NCBI GenBank assembly: GCA_030037895.1
Contig: JASHPW010000056.1
Span: 1 to 45,997, forward strand
DNA: 45,997 nucleotides
DNA from: Xanthobacteraceae bacterium
GTDB lineage: Bacteria; Pseudomonadota; Alphaproteobacteria; Rhizobiales; Xanthobacteraceae
Direction: 5' to 3'
In this document: in pieces, positions 42,637 through 45,997 of the stretch
Layout: every line of letters starts with the position of its first letter
Numbering within the stretch: position 1 is the first letter of the stretch
Notes under the pieces: model-generated
What the model saw: only the letters and a program-made list of their open reading frames with translations
What the model was told of the DNA's origin: nothing
Database searches by the model: none
Translations under genes and position numbers: made by a program

Positions 42637-42783
42637 TTTTGCGCGCGACCTCCGCCCCTGCGCAGCATAATGAGCGGAAAATGCATCCTCAAATGAAAAC
42701 CGGGCCCTCGATAACGACGGCTGCATCTTGCCAAGCCTCGACGGCCGGCCGCGCCGCAATTCGAGCTTCCACGGTTTGTCTTT

Positions 42784-42802
42784 TGTACCATAGAGTGGTA
42801 CA
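42784..42802. promoter_or_regulatory. Operator-like palindrome of the higBA module
   Basis: TGTACCA and TGGTACA form a perfect 7-bp inverted repeat around TAGAG, 25 nt upstream of the higB start. HigA antitoxins bind such palindromes to repress their operon. Position and symmetry support this. Confidence 0.6.
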
Positions 42803-42827
42803 TAGACATGAAAGCGGGGCCGCGTGC

Positions 42828-43124
42828 ATGATTGCGAGCTTCCGGGACGATTGGCTGCGCGCGTTCTTCGTCGAGGACAAGCGGCCACGGCATATCCGGC
42901 CTGATCTCGAAAGCCGGCTCTTCCGCAAGCTCCAGATGATCGACGACGCAACGACCGATCAGGACTTGCGGGTGCCGCGCGGCAATCATTTCGAGAAGCT
43001 GCGCGGCAACCTGGCGGGGCTCCATTCGATCCGTGTCAACGATCAATGGCGGTTGGTCTTCCGCTGGGACGGCAGCCGCGGGAAGGCCGAGGACGTTTAT
43101 CTCGATGACCACAGCTATGGATGA
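42828..43124 (+). CDS. higB: HigB-family toxin
   Basis: 98 residues from ATG 42828. The family start MIASFRDDWLRAFFVED is followed by RKLQMIDDATTDQDLRVPRG, NHFEKLRGNLAG and SIRVNDQWRLVFRWDG, and it ends LDDHSYG. HigB is a ribosome-dependent endoribonuclease. In contrast to the HigB-like gene at 3085, the N-terminus is complete. The antitoxin gene starts 8 nt after its stop. The longer open frame from 42639 is upstream non-coding sequence. Confidence 0.88.
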   Translation: MIASFRDDWLRAFFVEDKRPRHIRPDLESRLFRKLQMIDDATTDQDLRVPRGNHFEKLRGNLAGLHSIRVNDQWRLVFRWDGSRGKAEDVYLDDHSYG

Positions 43125-43132
43125 GGAGAGTC

Positions 43133-43441
43133 ATGTTGACGACGAAGCGCAAGCCGGCCACGGTCGGCGAGATTCTTATCGAGGAGTTCATGCGGCCCGT
43201 GGGGCTGACGCAGGCCGCGCTGGCTGAAGCCATGGGCGTGCAGCGCAGACACGTCAACGAGCTGTGCAACGGCCGCAGGAATGTGACGGCAGCGACCGCG
43301 CTCATCCTCGCCCGCGTGTTTGGCAACAGCCCCGACTTCTGGCTCAACGTGCAGCGGCGCAGCGATTTATGGAAGGCGTTGCACAGCCCCAAGCAGTGGA
43401 AGCGGATCAAGCGCGCGAAGCCACTGGGCGCGGCGGCGTGA
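43133..43441 (+). CDS. higA: HigA-family antitoxin
   Basis: 102 residues from ATG 43133, with GAGGAG 5-10 nt upstream; an ATG at 43121 is less likely. VGEILIEEFMRPVGLTQAAL starts the HigA domain. The helix-turn-helix is LAEAMGVQRRHVNELCNGRR, followed by NVTAATALILARVFGNSPDF and WLNVQRRSDLWKAL. It would bind HigB and repress the operon through the palindrome at 42784-42802. Both genes look intact. Confidence 0.9.
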   Translation: MLTTKRKPATVGEILIEEFMRPVGLTQAALAEAMGVQRRHVNELCNGRRNVTAATALILARVFGNSPDFWLNVQRRSDLWKALHSPKQWKRIKRAKPLGAAA

Positions 43442-43774
43442 TTTGGCGACCACCGAGATCGGCGCAAGCCGGAAGGCGAAGCGCGCGTGCCGCTGCAGGT
43501 GATTGAAAGCGCCCGAGGCCATGACGCGCACTCGGGTCCGCGAAACGCGCCGCGGGCGCGGAACCGACCGAGGTTCAGTGGTGCAACGCCGCGACGCCGA
43601 GTTCTTCCCACATCCAGCGCAGGTCGCATTGGCCGGCCGCCGGTAGGCGGGCTTCCAATGTGGCGGATGACGCTGCGTCCGATCCCGCCGCGGGCACTGA
43701 AAATCGACGACGCGGCGACCGATCAGAATATGCAACAACTTGTCATGTGTATCACATGCTTTAATGTTTCCTAC
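43442..43774. other. Gene-poor segment with a HigB fragment
   Basis: No intact gene. At 43703-43726 the sequence matches 42939-42962 of higB at 22 of 24 positions (ATCGACGACGC and CGACCGATCAG, two mismatches between), a leftover of another higB copy. A minus-strand frame ending at 43575 reads CDLRWMWEELGVAALHH before a stop and could be the tail of a lost gene; unassigned. Confidence 0.5.
43744..43758. promoter_or_regulatory. Palindrome upstream of the VapB remnant
   Basis: CATGTG and CACATG are a perfect 6-bp inverted repeat around TAT, 17 nt before ATG 43775. It is where a VapB operator would lie. Confidence 0.5.
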
Positions 43775-43984
43775 ATGCCAACGATGATCCAAATCCGCAA
43801 CGGTCCAAAGTCGCGCGCAGCACTGGCGGGCATGTCGCTGTCCGATTACCTGCTGAACGAGCTGCGCGAGGTGGCGGCGCGGCCGACGGCGGAGGAGTTG
43901 CGCGCGCGTTTGCAGGGCCGGTTGAGGATAATGCCCTCGCTCGCGCCGACCCAGGCGGTTCGCGCGGAGCGCGATCGACGGTGA
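43775..43984 (+). CDS. VapB/FitA-like antitoxin, apparently shortened
   Basis: 69 residues from ATG 43775 (MPTMIQIRNGP). The FitA/VapB pattern is a ribbon-helix-helix start MP.MIQIRNVP..., then about eight residues, then K.RAALAGMSLSDYLL.E. Here PKSRAALAGMSLSDYLLNEL follows NG directly, so the connecting segment appears to be deleted. The rest (PTAEELRARLQ and AVRAERDRR) is normal. The DNA-binding helix may be damaged. It overlaps the vapC-like start. Confidence 0.6.
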   Translation: MPTMIQIRNGPKSRAALAGMSLSDYLLNELREVAARPTAEELRARLQGRLRIMPSLAPTQAVRAERDRR

Positions 43985-44268
43985 TCGTCGTCGACGCCTC
44001 GGCGCTCCTTGAAGCATTGTTGCGCACGGCGGCGGCCGCGGCGGTGGACAAGCGGTTGTTCGCCCCGCGACAGACGTTGCACGCGCCCCACCTGCTCGAC
44101 GTCGAGGTCGCCCAGGTCCTCCGTCGCCACGTGGCGGTCGGCGAGATCGACCAAGAGCGCGGCCGTGCGGCGCTCGCCGACCTCGCCGACTTTCCATTGC
44201 GCCGCTACCCGCACGGGTTCCTGTTGCCGCAGGTGTGGGAATTGCGGGGCAGTCTCAGCGTCCTTTGA
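43981..44268 (+). pseudogene. VapC-like PIN-domain toxin, truncated
   Basis: The GTG at 43981 overlaps the antitoxin stop (GTGA). MIVVDASALLEALLRTAAAA has the first PIN-domain Asp, and LDVEVAQVLRRHVAVGEIDQ holds the second acidic residue region. The frame ends after 95 residues at VWELRGSLSVL, where a full VapC (about 130) would go on with the YDA.YVALAE and LLTRD.RL blocks that supply the remaining acidic residues. The toxin is therefore probably inactive. A frameshift or deletion just before 44268 is the likely cause. Confidence 0.6.
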
Positions 44269-44322
44269 CGCTTTTCAATTTTGGTCATCATGATCTTCGA
44301 GGTCCAATTGCGGTATCGGTGG

Positions 44323-45492
44323 TCAATTCGGGTATCTTCGGCGAAATGCTTGCGGACTTCCAGCGGCCGCCAGCGGCGCCGTCCACGCATCGTAGCTGTA
44401 AACCCAATCGGGATCGGTCGGATCGCGTAGCCAGGTATTAGTGCGTGAGCTGAGCTGAATCCGTGATGTCCGTGATTTACGGGTTGCCTCAAAGCGACGG
44501 AAAGCGTCGGCGATTCCATCGCGGTCAACTCCTTCGAGGCAGCGCGACAGCACCGCCGCATCCTCGATCGCGGTTGCTGCACCTTGCGCCATATACGGGG
44601 TCATCGGATGACAGGCATCACCCAGCAAGGTCAAGTTGCCTTCGCACCAGCGAGGCAGTGGATCGCGGTCGATCAGCGCCCATTTGTGCACGGCTGGACA
44701 GGACGCCAGCACGTGTCGCACCTGCGGATGAAATTCCGCAAAAGCTTTGCGGAGCTCCGCTACGTCGCCCGTGCTCGACCAAGATTCGACAGTAAAGCCG
44801 GGCTCTGGCTGGCTGGTGACGAAATAGACCTCGCTGCGGTCGGGCTTGACGTAATAGATGACGATATGGCGGTCGGGGCCCCACCATTTGGTACAATCGT
44901 CGATCATGTACCCGTTCAATAGCGCGGCGGGAAACACGGTCCGGTAGGCGACACGACCCGTAAAATTCGGCTCCTCTCTTCCGAACAATGCGTCCTTGAC
45001 GAGGGAATGGACGCCATCAGCGGCGACAAGCGCGTCGGCTCCTGCAGTCGTTCCATTGGCGAAGCGCAGGCTAACTCTGCCATCGCCGTGCTGCTCGAAC
45101 GACGTGAGTTGGTGGTCAAGCCGCAAGACGCTGTCCGGCACCACGCTCGCCAATGCCGCGTGCAAGTCGCCACGGTGCGCAAGGAGGTAGGGCACGCCGT
45201 AGCGTATTTCCGCGGCTTCGCCGAAGATCATATCGAAGCGCACGGCGCCGGTATCGTAGTCCTTGTTGTTCCACGAGCGTGGATAGAATGAGCCAGCACG
45301 CAACACGGGCTCCAGGCCGAAAGCACGCAGCACCTTCATCGCGTTGCAGCCGATCTGAATGCCGGCGCCAAGGCGGGCGAAACGCTGCGCCTGTTCGTAG
45401 ACCATAACATCAATGCCGATGCGCCGCAGCGCTGCCGCTGCGGCAAGGCCGCCCATTCCGGCACCGATGATCGCTATTGAAGGTTTCTTCAC
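44323..45492 (-). CDS. FAD-dependent monooxygenase (NicC-like 6-hydroxynicotinate 3-monooxygenase family)
   Basis: 389 residues. The FAD fold starts IAIIGAGMGGLAAAAALRRI, has the DG motif LVAADGVHSLVKDALFGREE and the GD motif LTLLGDACHPMTPYMAQGAA. Specific blocks KWWGPDRHIVIYYVKPDR, PLPRWCEGN and DPDWVYSYDAW are close to those I recall for NicC, which turns 6-hydroxynicotinate into 2,5-dihydroxypyridine; salicylate hydroxylase-like enzymes are the alternative. No other nic genes are visible. It runs toward the decayed VapBC pair and is divergent from whatever begins at 45957. Confidence 0.8.
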   Translation of the reverse strand: MKKPSIAIIGAGMGGLAAAAALRRIGIDVMVYEQAQRFARLGAGIQIGCNAMKVLRAFGLEPVLRAGSFYPRSWNNKDYDTGAVRFDMIFGEAAEIRYGVPYLLAHRGDLHAALASVVPDSVLRLDHQLTSFEQHGDGRVSLRFANGTTAGADALVAADGVHSLVKDALFGREEPNFTGRVAYRTVFPAALLNGYMIDDCTKWWGPDRHIVIYYVKPDRSEVYFVTSQPEPGFTVESWSSTGDVAELRKAFAEFHPQVRHVLASCPAVHKWALIDRDPLPRWCEGNLTLLGDACHPMTPYMAQGAATAIEDAAVLSRCLEGVDRDGIADAFRRFEATRKSRTSRIQLSSRTNTWLRDPTDPDWVYSYDAWTAPLAAAGSPQAFRRRYPN

Positions 45493-45956
45493 GTCAATGG
45501 GCTCGACTGCGCTTCGTCGCGTGCCATGGAGGAGCTTGTCACTCTTCGGGATGCGAATGGCAATCTGAATACAGCCCAGAGCGCCAAATTATTTTCTGAA
45601 GGAGGCTCCGGCACAGTCTTTTCGAAGCCGGCTTGATCGAGCGGTGGTCCGCCGACTGCGAAAAGATCGCGGCAACGTGGCGCAGAGGCCAAGGGGTCAG
45701 TTTCTGAGCCGGCCGCGTGCAGGGAGCTTATCTGTCGCGCGACGAAAATTTTGTGAGCGTCGGTAGGCCGCACACTATCCCCGGTCTCTTTCGGAGGTCG
45801 ATCGAACCGCTGGGAGAGCCTCACAGCCTTCGGTCGGCGAGAACCATCCGGCAATCAATACGGATGGTCGCCATGAACCTTTGGTAACGCTACAATACAA
45901 TTCCATTTGTTAGATCGAGGACACAGACTTATCTGTTTGGTCGCGGAACAACCACG
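45493..45956. other. Gene-free upstream region of the monooxygenase
   Basis: 464 nt with no credible gene; a minus-strand frame of 121 residues (45489-45854) overlaps the monooxygenase start and is not protein-like. Nearer the end the sequence is AT-rich (CTACAATACAATTCCATTTG) and ACAGACTTATCTGT (from 45931) is a short inverted repeat, which together may be a divergent promoter/operator. Confidence 0.4.
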
Positions 45957-45997
45957 ATGCGCGCTATGCTCAAGCGTCGAGCCATGGCTGCCCTGAG
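45957..45997 (+). CDS. Possible gene start (partial, exported protein)
   Basis: ATG 45957 opens MRAMLKRRAMAAL and runs off the window. Basic residues followed by small hydrophobic ones look like the beginning of a signal peptide. Only 13 codons are visible, so the product is unknown. It follows an AT-rich region likely to hold the promoter. Confidence 0.3.
   Translation, partial: MRAMLKRRAMAAL

Noticed and set aside
45489-45854. Minus-strand frame of 121 codons upstream of the monooxygenase
   Set aside because: Overlaps the monooxygenase start, no domain, composition unlike a protein.
1118-45997. Search for CRISPR arrays, transposases, integrases, phage genes and rRNA
   Set aside because: No regularly spaced direct repeats, no transposase or integrase frame and no rRNA segment was found on reading the window; att-like and dispersed repeats are the only mobile-element hints.

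Overview
The window looks like a chromosomal segment of a GC-rich alphaproteobacterium, most likely Hyphomicrobiales (Bradyrhizobiaceae/Xanthobacteraceae-like). The clues are the rplK-nusG-secE-tRNA-Trp order, the COG2984-type twin-arginine solute-binding protein, the TadE/TadG style of surface genes, HigBA/VapBC modules, and palindromic intergenic repeats of a kind I recall as common in that group. This placement comes from gene content and remembered families; no database was searched.

Layout. 1-4103 (minus): the translation/transcription block rplK (partial), nusG, secE, then tRNA-Trp and tRNA-Gly. It is interrupted between secE and tRNA-Trp by a lower-GC islet with an O-methyltransferase and a HigB/HigA-like pair. 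A 12-nt copy of the tRNA-Trp 3' end lies at the far side of the islet. 4104-6200: a repeat-rich scar zone with one intact solute-binding-protein gene between two 51-nt direct repeats, plus tails of a TctC-type protein and a methyltransferase. 6203-8555: a membrane protein and glycerol kinase. 8730-13450: two TadE-like pilus proteins and two near-duplicate TadG-like von Willebrand proteins flanking a retropepsin-like protease. 13691-16529: a small Cys-rich secreted protein and a divergent histidine kinase/response regulator pair. 16578-23944: small membrane and exported proteins, then an RND metal-type efflux system (CzcA-like pump, CzcB-like adaptor, divergent NodT-like outer-membrane lipoprotein) with matching palindromes in the divergent promoter region.

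24324-33385 is a full potassium-responsive kdp locus: a tiny extra membrane ORF, kdpF, kdpA, kdpB, an enlarged kdpC, a palindrome-filled gap, kdpD and kdpE. It is followed by a TolC-like protein (33476-35026), S-adenosylmethionine decarboxylase (minus), an aminopropyltransferase (speE-like) overlapping a membrane-anchored unknown, a small Gly/Tyr-rich secreted protein and the K+ transporter kup. Kdp, Kup and polyamine synthesis lie within about 16 kb, a cation-homeostasis neighbourhood. 40795-45997 holds acetoacetate decarboxylase, a stand-alone FabH, an apparently intact HigBA module with a perfect operator-like palindrome, decayed HigB/VapB/VapC remnants, and a NicC-like flavin monooxygenase.

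Nothing here is a clear-cut new defence or mobile system. The most interesting items are the tRNA-Trp islet with its possible attachment repeat, the repeat-bounded binding-protein cassette, the TadG paralogues around a protease, the paired operators of the efflux genes, the enlarged KdpC, the ACL5-like aminopropyltransferase with its overlapping partner, and the toxin-antitoxin graveyard.
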